DNA of 64,000 nucleotides from Pseudomonas sp. ATCC 13867 (GCF_000349845.1 NC_020829.1:5215001-5279000), one strand, 5' to 3'; numbered from the stretch's first letter, positions 29,016-39,526 are shown. Notes: a model not told the origin generated them from the letters alone. Numbers and translations: made by a program.

Positions 29016-30079
29016 GAACCCTCCTTGCCTCCCTGCTCTGCCTCACGCTGGCCGGCCAGGCCGTCGCCGAGAGCGCCATCGACAAGCAACAGCGCGAACT
29101 GGGCGTACTGCGCCAGGGCTGGTTCCAGCAGACGCCGCCGGCGGCGGACTTCAAGGCCAGCCGGCCGGGCGGCCTGCGCGACTCCGGCCAGGACGGCGTG
29201 GGCATCCTGCTCAACAACGTGGACATGTATTTCCAGGGCGGCGTCGGCTTCCACAGCCCGCAGCTCAAGGGTTGGCTGGTGCCGCTCAAGGCCGGCGAGC
29301 CGATCGACTTCGACCGCCCGCAGGACATGCGCATCGAGGTCTCCGAGGGCGAGGTGATCCTCAGCCCCGAACAGCTCGCCAACCTGTTCAACCAGCACAT
29401 TCTCGCCTACCCGGAAACCATGCTGCGCGACTTCAAGCTGAGCGTCGAAGGCGACCGCCTGCTGGTGGCGGGCGAAGTGCAGCCGCTGGGCGTCGGCCCC
29501 TGGCTGCCGCTGCGGCTCTCCGGCACGGTGAAACTCGACGGCGACAACCTCGACTACCAGCCCGACAGCGTGAAGGTGCTCGGCGTGCCCAGCTACGGCG
29601 CCATGAGCCTGGTGGGCCTGCGCCTGGATTCGCTGGTGACCCTGGAGCGCCCCGGCGCGGTGCTGCAGGACAACGTGATGCACCTGAACTACCACCAGGT
29701 CTTTCCGCTGGTGGGCATCGGTGGCCGCGTCGAATCCAGCTGGCTGGACGCCAAGGGCCTGCACCTGAAATTCGCGCCCAAGCCGGGCGCCGCCTCGCTG
29801 GCCTTCGAACCGCCGCGCCAGGCCGGGCAGTCCTACATCTGGCTGCAATCGGGCGACCTGAAGATCTTCGAGATCCTCATCACCTACTCCCAGGTGCTGC
29901 TCAAGGCCGAGCACGCGGACCAGACCCTGGCCTTCAACCTCAAGGACTATCGCAAGGTGCTGGCCACCGGCATCACCCAGGTCAACGAGGACGGCACCTT
30001 CTTCATGCGCGTTCCGCCACCGGCCAGCCCCGCCGACGGCGAGCGGCTGGTATCCTCTGGCAACGGGAGTTCCCGCTGA
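29012..30079 (+). CDS. Exported protein of unknown function, paralogue B
   Basis: A 355-residue protein with a signal peptide (MRTLLASLLCLTLAGQAVAES). It shares with the preceding gene the layout LANLFNQHILAYPETMLRDFKLS, then GDRLLVAGEVQPLGVGPWLPLRLSG, and near the end SYIWLQSGDLKIFEILITYSQVLL...AFNLKDYRKVL. Identity is low but collinear, so the duplication is old. It is translationally coupled to paralogue A (ATGA overlap), and its stop touches the folA leader, so the three genes probably share a transcript. Function unknown; an envelope role is inferred from export. Confidence 0.75.
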   Translation: MRTLLASLLCLTLAGQAVAESAIDKQQRELGVLRQGWFQQTPPAADFKASRPGGLRDSGQDGVGILLNNVDMYFQGGVGFHSPQLKGWLVPLKAGEPIDFDRPQDMRIEVSEGEVILSPEQLANLFNQHILAYPETMLRDFKLSVEGDRLLVAGEVQPLGVGPWLPLRLSGTVKLDGDNLDYQPDSVKVLGVPSYGAMSLVGLRLDSLVTLERPGAVLQDNVMHLNYHQVFPLVGIGGRVESSWLDAKGLHLKFAPKPGAASLAFEPPRQAGQSYIWLQSGDLKIFEILITYSQVLLKAEHADQTLAFNLKDYRKVLATGITQVNEDGTFFMRVPPPASPADGERLVSSGNGSSR

Positions 30080-30099
30080 TGTTCACCACTGGAGTCGAG

Positions 30100-30609
30100 A
30101 TGGCCCAACTGCCCCTGGCGATGATCGCCGCCCTTGCCGAGAACCGCGTGATCGGCGTCGACAACCGCCTGCCCTGGCACCTGCCGCAGGACCTCAAGCA
30201 CTTCAAGGCCATGACCCTGGGCAAGCCGGTGATCATGGGCCGCAAGACCTGGGACTCCCTCGGCCGCCCGCTGCCGGGCCGGCTGAACATCGTGGTCACC
30301 CGCCAGGCGGGCCTGACGCTCGACGGCGCGGAAGTCTTCACCAGCCTCGACGCCGCCCTGGAGCGCGCCGCGCAATGGGCCGAGCAGGAGGAAGCCGAGG
30401 AGCTGATGCTGATCGGCGGCGCGCAGCTGTATGGCGAGGCGCTGGAGCGTGCCGACCGTCTCTACCTGACCCGCGTGGGCCTGAGCCCGACGGGCGATGC
30501 GCACTTCCCGGAAGTGGACGAGGCGCACTGGCACCTGGCGTCGAGCATCGAGCATGACGCGGAGGGCGAGACGCCGGCTTATGCGTTCGAGGTGTGGGAG
30601 CGGGCTTGA
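30100..30609 (+). CDS. folA: Dihydrofolate reductase FolA
   Basis: Reduces dihydrofolate to tetrahydrofolate with NADPH; the target of trimethoprim. The 169-residue protein has MIAALAENRVIGVDNRLPWHLPQD, with the Met20-loop region and the catalytic Asp in the LPQDLKHF segment, KPVIMGRKTWDSLGRPLPGR, and LMLIGGAQLY. The ATG at 30100 has GGAG five bases upstream; an ATG at 30079 overlapping the previous stop would add seven residues. Size and motifs are standard for a chromosomal DHFR. Confidence 0.95.
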   Translation: MAQLPLAMIAALAENRVIGVDNRLPWHLPQDLKHFKAMTLGKPVIMGRKTWDSLGRPLPGRLNIVVTRQAGLTLDGAEVFTSLDAALERAAQWAEQEEAEELMLIGGAQLYGEALERADRLYLTRVGLSPTGDAHFPEVDEAHWHLASSIEHDAEGETPAYAFEVWERA

Positions 30610-30625
30610 AATTTCAGAGCAGGGC

Positions 30626-30782
30626 CCCTCACCCTAACCCTGGCTACGCGCCCCGCTCCAGAGGGAGAGGGGACTGTCCGGAGCGCTCTGGGAGTCTGTT
30701 ATCAGCCGGTGAGTCAGGGAGAATGGAGTTTATCTCGGCACGTACGGCCCCCTCTCCCCCTGGGAGAGGGCTGGGGTGAGGG
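30626..30782. repeat. Long inverted-repeat element (CCCTCACCC type)
   Basis: CCCTCACCCTAACCCT...CCAGAGGGAGAGGGG at the left and CCCCTCTCCCCCTGGGAGAGGGCTGGGGTGAGGG at the right are imperfect inverse copies, with internal CTCTCCC-type palindromes. This class of GC-rich repeat is common between genes in Proteobacteria. It follows the folA stop. Confidence 0.75.
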
Positions 30783-30807
30783 CACGTCCCACTCCAGGCC
30801 CACCGGG

Positions 30808-30843
30808 AAAAACGCCGCCCCGGTTAACCGGCGCGGCGTTTTT
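30808..30843. terminator. Bidirectional terminator
   Basis: AAAAACGCCGC...GCGGCGTTTTT with an inner CCGGTTAACCGG palindrome, between convergent folA and the acyl-CoA dehydrogenase gene, with A and T runs on each side. Confidence 0.9.
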
Positions 30844-30856
30844 CTTTACCCGCCCA

Positions 30857-32647
<1,791 letters not shown>

Positions 32648-32649
32648 GT

Positions 32650-33885
32650 TCAATGCTCCTGTTTCACGTCGGCGAAGCGGCCATTGGCGGCGGCCAGGCG
32701 CTCGATCAGCGCGGCCGGCTGCCAGTGCGCGCCGTGCTCGCCGGCCAGGTCACGCAGGCGCGCCAGCACGCTCTGCAGGCCCTGGGCATCGGCCCAGGCC
32801 ATTGGGCCGGACTTGTCCTTGGGGAAGCCATAACCATTGAGGTAAACGGTGTCGATATCGGCGCTGGTGGAGGCGATGCCTTCGTCGAGGATCTTCGCGC
32901 CTTCGTTGACCAGGGCCAGCAGGCAGCGCTCGAGGATTTCCTCGGCGCCGATATCTCGGCGCTGGTAGCCCAGGCGCTCGGACTCGTGCAGCACCAGTGC
33001 GTCCACTTCCGGGTCGTGCTCAGCCTGGCGGCTGCCCGGCTCGTAGTGGTAGAAGCCGTTGCCGGACTTCTGGCCGAAGCGGCCCATCTCGCACAGGCGG
33101 TTGTCCACCTGCACGGTCGGCGCGTCCTGGCCCTTACCGGCCAGCTCGCGGGCGCGCCATTCGAGGTCGATACCGACCACGTCGAACATGCGGAACGGCC
33201 CCATGGCGAAGCCGAAACCCTGGATCGCCGCGTCCACCCGATGCGGCAGCGAGCCTTCGAGGATCAGCCGGCGCGATTCCTGGACGTACTTCTCCAGCAT
33301 GCGGTTGCCGATGAAGCCGTGGCAGTTGCCGGCGACCACGCTGACCTTGCCCATGCGCTCGCCCAGTTCCAGGGCCGCTTCGAGCACCGCGGGAGCGGTC
33401 TTCGCGCCGCGCACGATCTCCAGCAGCTTCATGATGTGCGCCGGGCTGAAGAAGTGCAGGCCGAGCACCTGGGAGGGCCGCGAGGTCACTGCGGCGATGG
33501 CGTCGACGTCCAGGTAGGAGGTGTTGGACGCCAGGATGGCCGAGGGTTTCAGCGCCGCATCCAGCTCGCGGAAGATCGATTGCTTGAGCTCGAGGTTCTC
33601 GTATACCGCCTCGATCACCAGGTCCACCTCACGGATCGCCGCGTAGTTCGCCACCTGGGAGATGCGTGCGCGGCGACGGGCGGCTTCGGCCTCGTCGATA
33701 CGACCCTGGCGCACGTTGTGGGCGTAGGTATCGGCCACCGCGCCGAGGGCCTGGGTGAGCATCTGCGGATTATTGTCCAGCCACAGGACCTGCACGCCGG
33801 CGTTCGCCAGGCACATGGCAATGCCCCGGCCCATGGTGCCGGCGCCGATGACGGCGGCGCTGGCGATGCGGATGTTCTGGCTCAT
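32650..33885 (-). CDS. 3-hydroxyacyl-CoA dehydrogenase
   Basis: NAD-dependent oxidation of L-3-hydroxyacyl-CoA. The 411-residue protein has the N-terminal Rossmann motif VIGAGTMGRGIA, the catalytic region ASNTSYLDVDAIA and LGLHFFSPAHIMKLLEIV (His of the His-Glu pair), then two 3HCDH C-terminal domains (GFIGNRMLEKYVQES, GFAMGPFRMFDVVGID, KSGNGFYHYEPGSR). It lacks a crotonase domain, unlike FadB. The start has GAGGA upstream. It is first in a two-gene operon with the acyl-CoA dehydrogenase and divergent from a LysR gene that probably controls it. Confidence 0.9.
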   Translation of the reverse strand: MSQNIRIASAAVIGAGTMGRGIAMCLANAGVQVLWLDNNPQMLTQALGAVADTYAHNVRQGRIDEAEAARRRARISQVANYAAIREVDLVIEAVYENLELKQSIFRELDAALKPSAILASNTSYLDVDAIAAVTSRPSQVLGLHFFSPAHIMKLLEIVRGAKTAPAVLEAALELGERMGKVSVVAGNCHGFIGNRMLEKYVQESRRLILEGSLPHRVDAAIQGFGFAMGPFRMFDVVGIDLEWRARELAGKGQDAPTVQVDNRLCEMGRFGQKSGNGFYHYEPGSRQAEHDPEVDALVLHESERLGYQRRDIGAEEILERCLLALVNEGAKILDEGIASTSADIDTVYLNGYGFPKDKSGPMAWADAQGLQSVLARLRDLAGEHGAHWQPAALIERLAAANGRFADVKQEH

Positions 33886-33989
33886 GTTGTTCCTCTTGTC
33901 AGCCGAAAACGCTCATTTGAAGACCACTCACCTTAGGGAAGGCGCTACTATTTTTGAAATTTTGAGTTGTGATACGTGGCATTCACTCA

Positions 33990-34889
33990 ATGAATATGAA
34001 CACCTTCGACCTCAACCTGCTGCGGGTGCTGGATGCGCTGCTGCGCGAGCGCAACGTCTCGCGCGCGGCGGAGCGCCTGTCGCTGAGCCAGCCGGCGGTG
34101 AGCAACGCGCTGAACCGCCTGCGCGAGCTGCTCGATGACCCGCTGCTGGTGCGCGTCGGCCGGGCGATGCAACCGACGCCGCGGGCGCTTGAGCTGGAGG
34201 CGCCGATCCGCGACGCGTTGCAGCGCATCGGCCAGAGCCTGGCCGGCGGCGACATCTTCGACCCGGCGCGCAGCCGCCAGCGCTTCACCCTGGCGCTGAC
34301 CGACTATGTCGAGGCGCTGTGCATGCCGCACCTGCTCGAAAGTCTGGGCAGCGCGGCGCCGGGTATGGGCCTGACCATCCAGCACCTGACGCCGACACTG
34401 CCGGCCGAAGCGCTGGACAAGGGCAACCTCGACCTGGTGCTGGGGCGCTTCGAGGAGCTGCCAGCGCGATTCCAGCGCCGCCCGTGGGCGAGCGAAACGC
34501 TGCGCCTGCTGGCCCGGCGCGGGCATCCGCAGGTGGACGGCACGATCGATCTGGAGACCTTCCTCGGCCAGCGGCACCTGTGGGTTTCCGGCGGGCAGAC
34601 CAAGGGCATGGTCGACCAGTGGCTGGCCAGCCAGGGGCTGAAACGGCAGATCGCCTACACCACGCCCAACTACCTGCAGGCGGCGCACCTGGTGGCGACC
34701 ACGGATCTGCTGACGGTGCTGCCGACGCGGCTGGCGGCCTATTTCGCACAGTTGCTGCCGTTGCAGGTGCTGGAGCTGCCGTTCGACGTGGGGCAGTTCC
34801 ACCTGGAGCTGGTCTATCTCGCCCAGCGGGAGCGGGATACGGCGTTGCAGTGGCTGGTGGAGCGGATTGTGGAGGCGGCGCCGAGGTGA
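33990..34889 (+). CDS. LysR-family transcriptional regulator
   Basis: A 299-residue LTTR. The N-terminal winged helix-turn-helix is typical: LNLLRVLDALLRERNVSRAAERLSLSQPAVSNALNRLRELLDDPLLVR. The rest is a periplasmic-binding-protein-like effector domain. The layout resembles the NodD/NahR-like branch (FDLNLLR start). It is transcribed away from the acyl-CoA/hydroxyacyl-CoA dehydrogenase operon across about 100 bases, the usual geometry for a regulator of the divergent genes. Two ATGs (33990 and 33996) are possible starts. Confidence 0.88.
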   Translation: MNMNTFDLNLLRVLDALLRERNVSRAAERLSLSQPAVSNALNRLRELLDDPLLVRVGRAMQPTPRALELEAPIRDALQRIGQSLAGGDIFDPARSRQRFTLALTDYVEALCMPHLLESLGSAAPGMGLTIQHLTPTLPAEALDKGNLDLVLGRFEELPARFQRRPWASETLRLLARRGHPQVDGTIDLETFLGQRHLWVSGGQTKGMVDQWLASQGLKRQIAYTTPNYLQAAHLVATTDLLTVLPTRLAAYFAQLLPLQVLELPFDVGQFHLELVYLAQRERDTALQWLVERIVEAAPR

Positions 34890-34910
34890 ATGAGTGGGCA
34901 AAGCCCACCT

Positions 34911-34989
34911 GTAGGAGCGAGCTTGCTCGCGAACCAGCCCAACATCGGAGCATCGGGTGACATCTGTTCGCGAGCAAGCTCGCTCCTAC
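34911..34989. repeat. REPIN (two inverted REPs)
   Basis: Two full REP arms in inverted orientation with about a 33-base spacer, between the convergent LysR and nitroreductase genes. Confidence 0.9.
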
Positions 34990-35004
34990 GAAGAGCAAAA
35001 GCAG

Positions 35005-35026
35005 AAACGCGCCCGAGGGCGCGTTT
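35005..35026. terminator. Hairpin terminator between LysR and nitroreductase genes
   Basis: AAACGCGCCC-GA-GGGCGCGTTT, a perfect 10-bp stem with a very short loop, directly after the nitroreductase stop on the minus strand. Confidence 0.75.
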
Positions 35027-35034
35027 CGTGTGGC

Positions 35035-35637
35035 TCAGAAGCGATCGCGAACGATCGTCTCTTCCAGCGGCAAACGGCCGATGCGCGGTCGGGCTTCCAC
35101 CGCCTGCTTGCCCACGGCGATCATCAGGCCGATCACATGGTTGGCCGGCAGGTTGATCAGCTTGCCCACGGAGTCGAAGTCGAAACCGACCATCGGCACG
35201 CTGTCCAGGCCGCGGCCACGGGCGGCGAGCATCAGCGTCTGGGCCACCAGGCCGCTGCTGCGCATGGCTTCGTCGCGCTGGGTCTGCGGCTTGTCGCGGT
35301 AGTAGCCGTCGATGGCGCCGACCATGTAGTTCTTCACTTCGACCGGGGCGCCGTCCCACACGCGCTCGGCGTTCCTCTCCCAGCTGTCGACCTGCGCGCA
35401 GACGACCACCAGCATCGAAGCCTCGGTCATCTGCACCTGATCCCAGCCCGCCTCGCGGATCTGCGCGCGTAGCTGCGGGTCGCTGACTTCCACCAGGCGC
35501 ACGTGCTGCAGGTTGAAGGAGGTGGGGGCGAGCAGCGCCTGTTGCAGCAGGTCGTCCTTCTCCTCGCGGCTCATCACGTAGGAAGTATCGAAACCACGGA
35601 TGGAACGGCGGCTGCGGATGGCGTCTTCGATCAGCAT
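35035..35637 (-). CDS. Nitroreductase family protein
   Basis: FMN-dependent oxidoreductase of the nitroreductase fold, 200 residues. Family marks are the N-terminal IRSRRSIRGFDTSY (FMN phosphate contact), LLAPTSFNLQHVRLVEV, and the late GLDSVPMVGFDFDSV...PANHVIGLMIAVGKQ. The substrate may be a quinone or nitro compound. ATG at 35637 has GAGGAT upstream; a GTG/ATG further up is less likely. P. aeruginosa has a similar gene at the same place (PA5190). Confidence 0.87.
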   Translation of the reverse strand: MLIEDAIRSRRSIRGFDTSYVMSREEKDDLLQQALLAPTSFNLQHVRLVEVSDPQLRAQIREAGWDQVQMTEASMLVVVCAQVDSWERNAERVWDGAPVEVKNYMVGAIDGYYRDKPQTQRDEAMRSSGLVAQTLMLAARGRGLDSVPMVGFDFDSVGKLINLPANHVIGLMIAVGKQAVEARPRIGRLPLEETIVRDRF

Positions 35638-35750
35638 GGAAAATCCTCTGGCTGGCATGGGCGGAAATGGCGCGCATGGTAAGCCGAGAGGCAGCCCCGT
35701 TGCAGGGCGGCGTATCGATAATGTCTATCCGATGCCTCGATAGAACGATG

Positions 35751-35770
35751 CCCGCCAGGGTAGGCGGGCT
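35751..35770. terminator. Hairpin after the monooxygenase gene
   Basis: GCCCGCC-AGGGTA-GGCGGGC, a 7-bp perfect stem just downstream of the monooxygenase stop on the minus strand. There is no T-run, so it is a moderate call. Confidence 0.5.
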
Positions 35771-35781
35771 CCGATCGGAGA

Positions 35782-37281
35782 TCAGCTCTCCAGCGCTTCC
35801 ACCGGTGCCGCCGTGGCCTGGCGCTGTTTGGGCGAGGTGAAGCTCAGGTAGCCGTCCTCGATCTTGCCGAAGCGCAGCAGCGCCAGGTCCAGCGCGTAGT
35901 TCTGGTAGAGCTTCCACGGCGTGCGGTCGCCCTGCTTGGGCATGCGGTCGGCGGCGCGCTGGATGTAGCCGGAGTTGAGGTTGAGGAAGGGCTCTTCCTT
36001 CACCGAGCCGTCGGTCTGGCGCGGTGTGCACTGGCGCATGCCGATGGCATCGAGGTGGTTGATCAGGCGGCAGAAGTACTCGCTGGAGAGGTCGGCCTTG
36101 AGCGTCCAGCTGGCGTTGGTATAGCCGACGATGGCCGCGAGGTTGGGCAGGTCGCGCAGCATGATGCCGCGATAGCCCATGCTCTGGGTGACGTCGAAGG
36201 GCTTGCCGTCGATGGCCAGCTCCGCGCCGCCGAACATCACCAGATCCAGCCCGGTGGCGGTGACGATCACGTCCGCCTCCAGCAGTTGTCCGGACTTGAG
36301 CAGGATGCCCTTCTCGGTGAAGCGCTCGATGTGCTCGGTGACCACCGAGGCGCGGCCCTGGCGCAGCGCCTTGAACAGGTCGCCGTCGGGCACGCAGCAC
36401 ACGCGCTCGTCCCACGGCTTGTAGCGCGGACTGAAGTGGCGCATGTCGAAATCCTTGCCCAGCTGCAGGTTGGCCAGCTTGAGCATGAGCTTGCGCACCG
36501 CGCCGGGGAACGCCTTGGAGGCCATGAAGAAGATCATCTGCATGGTCACGTTGCGCGCCCGCGCCTGGCGGTACACCCACTTCTCCGGCAGGAAGTTGCG
36601 CAGGAAGTTGGAGATCGGGTCCTTCGCCGGCAGAGTGATCACGTAGGACGGCGAGCGCTGCAGCATGGTGACGTGGGCGGCCTTGTCGGTCAGCGAGGGG
36701 ACCAGCGTGACGGCGGTGGCGCCGCTGCCGATCACCACGATGCGCTTGCCGCTGTAGTCGAAGCTCTCCGGCCACAACTGCGGGTGGATGACCTGCCCGG
36801 CGAAGCTCTCGCGCCCGGCGAATTCCGGGGTGTAGCCGGCGTCGTAGCGGTAGTAGCCGGTGCACATGAAGAGGAACTGCGCACTCATGCGCACCGGCTC
36901 TTCCTCATCGCCGCGCTGCACGACGAGGTTCCAGCGCGCGTTATTGCTGTCCCAGTCGGCCTTGAGCACGCGGTGGCGGTAACGCACCTTGTCCTCGACG
37001 CGGTACTCGCGGGCGGTCTCGCGGATGTAGTTGAGGATCGACGGGCCGTCGGCAATGGCCTTGGGATCGGTCCAGGGCTTGAAGTTGTAGCCCAGGGTGT
37101 ACATGTCCGAGTCGGAGCGGATGCCCGGATAGCGGAACAGGTCCCAGGTGCCGCCCATCGCCTCGCGGCCTTCGAGGATGGCGTAGGACTTGCCGGGGCA
37201 CTGTTTCTGCAGGTGACAGGCCGCGCCGATGCCGGACAGGCCGGCGCCGATGATCAGTACATCCAGGTGCTCGGTGGACAT
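35782..37281 (-). CDS. Baeyer-Villiger-type flavin monooxygenase
   Basis: NADPH- and FAD-dependent monooxygenase of 499 residues. It has two dinucleotide-binding motifs, GAGLSG at 12-17 (FAD) and GSGATA at 185-190 (NADPH), with the Baeyer-Villiger fingerprint FxGxxxHxxxWP between them as FAGQVIHPQLWP at 160-171. Such enzymes insert oxygen into ketones to give esters or lactones; the ketone here is unknown. ATG at 37281 has GGAG eight bases upstream. The gene is not in the equivalent P. aeruginosa PAO1 interval as I remember it, so it may be a species-specific insertion along with recQ. Confidence 0.88.
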   Translation of the reverse strand: MSTEHLDVLIIGAGLSGIGAACHLQKQCPGKSYAILEGREAMGGTWDLFRYPGIRSDSDMYTLGYNFKPWTDPKAIADGPSILNYIRETAREYRVEDKVRYRHRVLKADWDSNNARWNLVVQRGDEEEPVRMSAQFLFMCTGYYRYDAGYTPEFAGRESFAGQVIHPQLWPESFDYSGKRIVVIGSGATAVTLVPSLTDKAAHVTMLQRSPSYVITLPAKDPISNFLRNFLPEKWVYRQARARNVTMQMIFFMASKAFPGAVRKLMLKLANLQLGKDFDMRHFSPRYKPWDERVCCVPDGDLFKALRQGRASVVTEHIERFTEKGILLKSGQLLEADVIVTATGLDLVMFGGAELAIDGKPFDVTQSMGYRGIMLRDLPNLAAIVGYTNASWTLKADLSSEYFCRLINHLDAIGMRQCTPRQTDGSVKEEPFLNLNSGYIQRAADRMPKQGDRTPWKLYQNYALDLALLRFGKIEDGYLSFTSPKQRQATAAPVEALES

Positions 37282-37398
37282 GCGCGGGGCTCCTTGCTGC
37301 AACGCCCTGAAGAGTCTAGGTGGGAATGTCTCCCTGCACCCTACAAGCGTCTCCCCCAACGCCACGCCGACCTTTAGTCGTGCGTGGCGCCGGCGCGG

Positions 37399-39336
37399 TT
37401 ACAACTGAGCCTGTACCCAATCGCGCACCCTGGCGTAGGGGTAGTCCTCCAGCATCGCGTAGCCGGGCAGCGTGCGTGCGCGCATGCGGGTGAAAGCCGG
37501 CACGCTGATACCGCAGAGGAAACGCGTCACGCAGTCGGCGCTGGGTACCAGGCCACGGGCGCTGCGGTACTTCTCCAGGAAGGCGGCACAGCGGTTGTGC
37601 AGGTTCTGCCCTTCCAGTGGCGGCAGCGCGGGCGGCTCCGGCAGGCGGGCGACGCGGCCGGCGCAGACCGAGCAGTGCCCGCAACGGCGGGGAGCCTGCT
37701 GGTCGCCGAAGTACTGCGCCAGCCGCCAGCTCAGGCACTCCGAACTGCCCAGCAGTTCGAGCATGGCGCCGATACGGGCGATTTCGCTGTCCTCGTGGCG
37801 CTTGAAGTAGCGATGCAGCTCGTCGCTCAACTCATCCACAGAGAAGGACGCATCGCGCACCGAGTAGACCTCGGTCATCTGCTTGCTTTCCAGCTCCACC
37901 CAGCCGCGCTCCTGGAAGTAGTCCAGCGCCTTCACCACCCGCGCGCGCTCGGCGCCGTGACGGTTGTAGAGGGTGTCGAAATCCAGGGTCGCCCAGGTCC
38001 TGGCCCGCGCCGAGGTGGTGAGGATGGCATCGACGAACTGGCGCCGCTCGCCCTGGAAATGCCCTAGCAGCTCAGCGGAATCGATCAGCAGCTTGAAGCG
38101 ATATTCGGCGAAATAGGCGAATCGTGGAGCGATAATGCCGCGTAACTCCAGCTGAACCAGCAGTGTCTTCAATGGCAGCTGGCGGATGTTGGACTGGTCC
38201 GACAGCGGCACCAGCATGGTCTCCCACTGGCCACCTCCCTGATAGCCAGCAGCCTGGCGGATTTCCTCCAGCACGAAGCGAATGCCTTCGCGCTCGGGCG
38301 TGTCGCCGTAGACGAAGTTCTCCAGCACGTTGAGGCTGTCGCGGTTGGCCAGCACCAGGCATTCCGAGCGCTGGCCGTCGCGCCCGGCACGGCCGATCTC
38401 CTGGCTGTAGTTCTCCAGCGACTTGGGCAGGTCGTAGTGCACCACCTGGCGGATGTCGCTCTTGTCGATACCCATGCCGAAGGCGATGGTGGCGACGATG
38501 CAGTTCAGCCGCCCCTCCATGAAGCGGCGCTGGATGCCCTCGCGCTCCGGGTGTTCCATGCCGGCGTGGTAGGCGCAAGCGGGAATGCCGCGCTCGGCCA
38601 AGTGCGCGGCGACTTCCTCGGCGGTCTTCTGCTGGGTGACGTAGACGATGGCCGGCTGCCCGGCGCGCTCGCCCAGCCACTGCACCAGCCGCGCGCGGCG
38701 GGCGGCGCTGGCCACCGGCTCCACCTGCAGGTCGAGGTTGGCGCGGTAGAAGCCGGTGGTGACCACGTCGGACTCGGCGATGGCGAACTTGCCGCGCATG
38801 TCGGCAATCACCGCTGGCGTCGCCGTGGCGGTGAGCAGCAGTACCTGGGGAATGCGCAACTGCTTCTGGTAGTCCGGCAGCTTCAGGTAGTCGGGACGGA
38901 AGTTGTGGCCCCATTCGGAAATGCAGTGCGCCTCGTCCACCACCAGCAGGGAGATCGGCACCTCGCTGATGAAATTGCGGAAACGCTCGTTCTTCAGGCG
39001 CTCCACCGAGATCATCAATACCTTCAGCTCGCCGCTGCGTGCCCGCGCCATCGTCTGCGCCGCCTGCTCGCGGCTCTGCGCCGAGTCGATGCTGGCGGCG
39101 GCGATGCCGTGGCGGGCGAGGAAGGCGAGCTGGTCCTGCATCAGCGCCAGCAAGGGCGAGACCACCAGGGTCAGGTGCGGCAGCAGCAATGCCGGCAGTT
39201 GGTAGCACAGCGACTTGCCCGAGCCCGTGGGGAAGATCGCCGCCGCCGAGCGCCCGGCCAGCACCGCACTGACCGCTGCCTCCTGGCCGGGGCGGAACTG
39301 GCGGAAGCCGAAGACGCGTTCGAGGGTGTCGTGCAT
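37399..39336 (-). CDS. recQ: RecQ-family ATP-dependent DNA helicase
   Basis: A 645-residue superfamily 2 3'-5' helicase. It has Walker A TGSGKS at 37-42, the DEAH box at 134-137 with the RecQ aromatic-rich loop (HCISEWGHNFRPDY), TATATP, and motif VI QEIGRAGRDGQ. A Zn-binding cysteine cluster (CLSW...CGHCSVC) lies near residue 560, but the winged-helix part is unusual and I see no C-terminal HRDC domain. The protein is likely a RecQ paralogue rather than the classic E. coli type. The ATG at 39336 has AAGGAG eight bases upstream, which beats the ATG 18 bases earlier. It is 117 bases before the monooxygenase gene on the same strand. Confidence 0.88.
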   Translation of the reverse strand: MHDTLERVFGFRQFRPGQEAAVSAVLAGRSAAAIFPTGSGKSLCYQLPALLLPHLTLVVSPLLALMQDQLAFLARHGIAAASIDSAQSREQAAQTMARARSGELKVLMISVERLKNERFRNFISEVPISLLVVDEAHCISEWGHNFRPDYLKLPDYQKQLRIPQVLLLTATATPAVIADMRGKFAIAESDVVTTGFYRANLDLQVEPVASAARRARLVQWLGERAGQPAIVYVTQQKTAEEVAAHLAERGIPACAYHAGMEHPEREGIQRRFMEGRLNCIVATIAFGMGIDKSDIRQVVHYDLPKSLENYSQEIGRAGRDGQRSECLVLANRDSLNVLENFVYGDTPEREGIRFVLEEIRQAAGYQGGGQWETMLVPLSDQSNIRQLPLKTLLVQLELRGIIAPRFAYFAEYRFKLLIDSAELLGHFQGERRQFVDAILTTSARARTWATLDFDTLYNRHGAERARVVKALDYFQERGWVELESKQMTEVYSVRDASFSVDELSDELHRYFKRHEDSEIARIGAMLELLGSSECLSWRLAQYFGDQQAPRRCGHCSVCAGRVARLPEPPALPPLEGQNLHNRCAAFLEKYRSARGLVPSADCVTRFLCGISVPAFTRMRARTLPGYAMLEDYPYARVRDWVQAQL

Positions 39337-39384
39337 GTGGGTAACTCCTTTCATGGGCGTCCACCCAGCCTAGGAAGCGTCATT

Positions 39385-39444
39385 GTAGGAGCGAGCTTGC
39401 TCGCGAACCGGAGCTGGGCTGTTCGCGAGCAAGCTCGCTCCTAC
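39385..39444. repeat. REPIN (two inverted REPs)
   Basis: Two full REP arms in inverted orientation with a 14-base spacer, between pckA and recQ, which are on the same strand. Confidence 0.9.
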
Positions 39445-39484
39445 GAAGAGCCCAATGACGTAGGACCATTCCCAGGCACCAATG

Positions 39485-39510
39485 AAAAAGCCGCCCGAAG
39501 GCGGCTCTTT
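39485..39510 (-). terminator. pckA terminator
   Basis: On the minus strand, AGCCGCC-TTCG-GGCGGCT is followed by TTTTT: a 7-bp stem with a tetraloop and T-run, 17 bases after the pckA stop. Confidence 0.9.
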
Positions 39511-39526
39511 CGCAGAACGGGCGCGC

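Noticed and set aside
34814-36865. 683-codon minus-strand frame across the LysR, nitroreductase and monooxygenase genes
   Set aside because: It spans a REPIN and several real genes in another frame; no homology.
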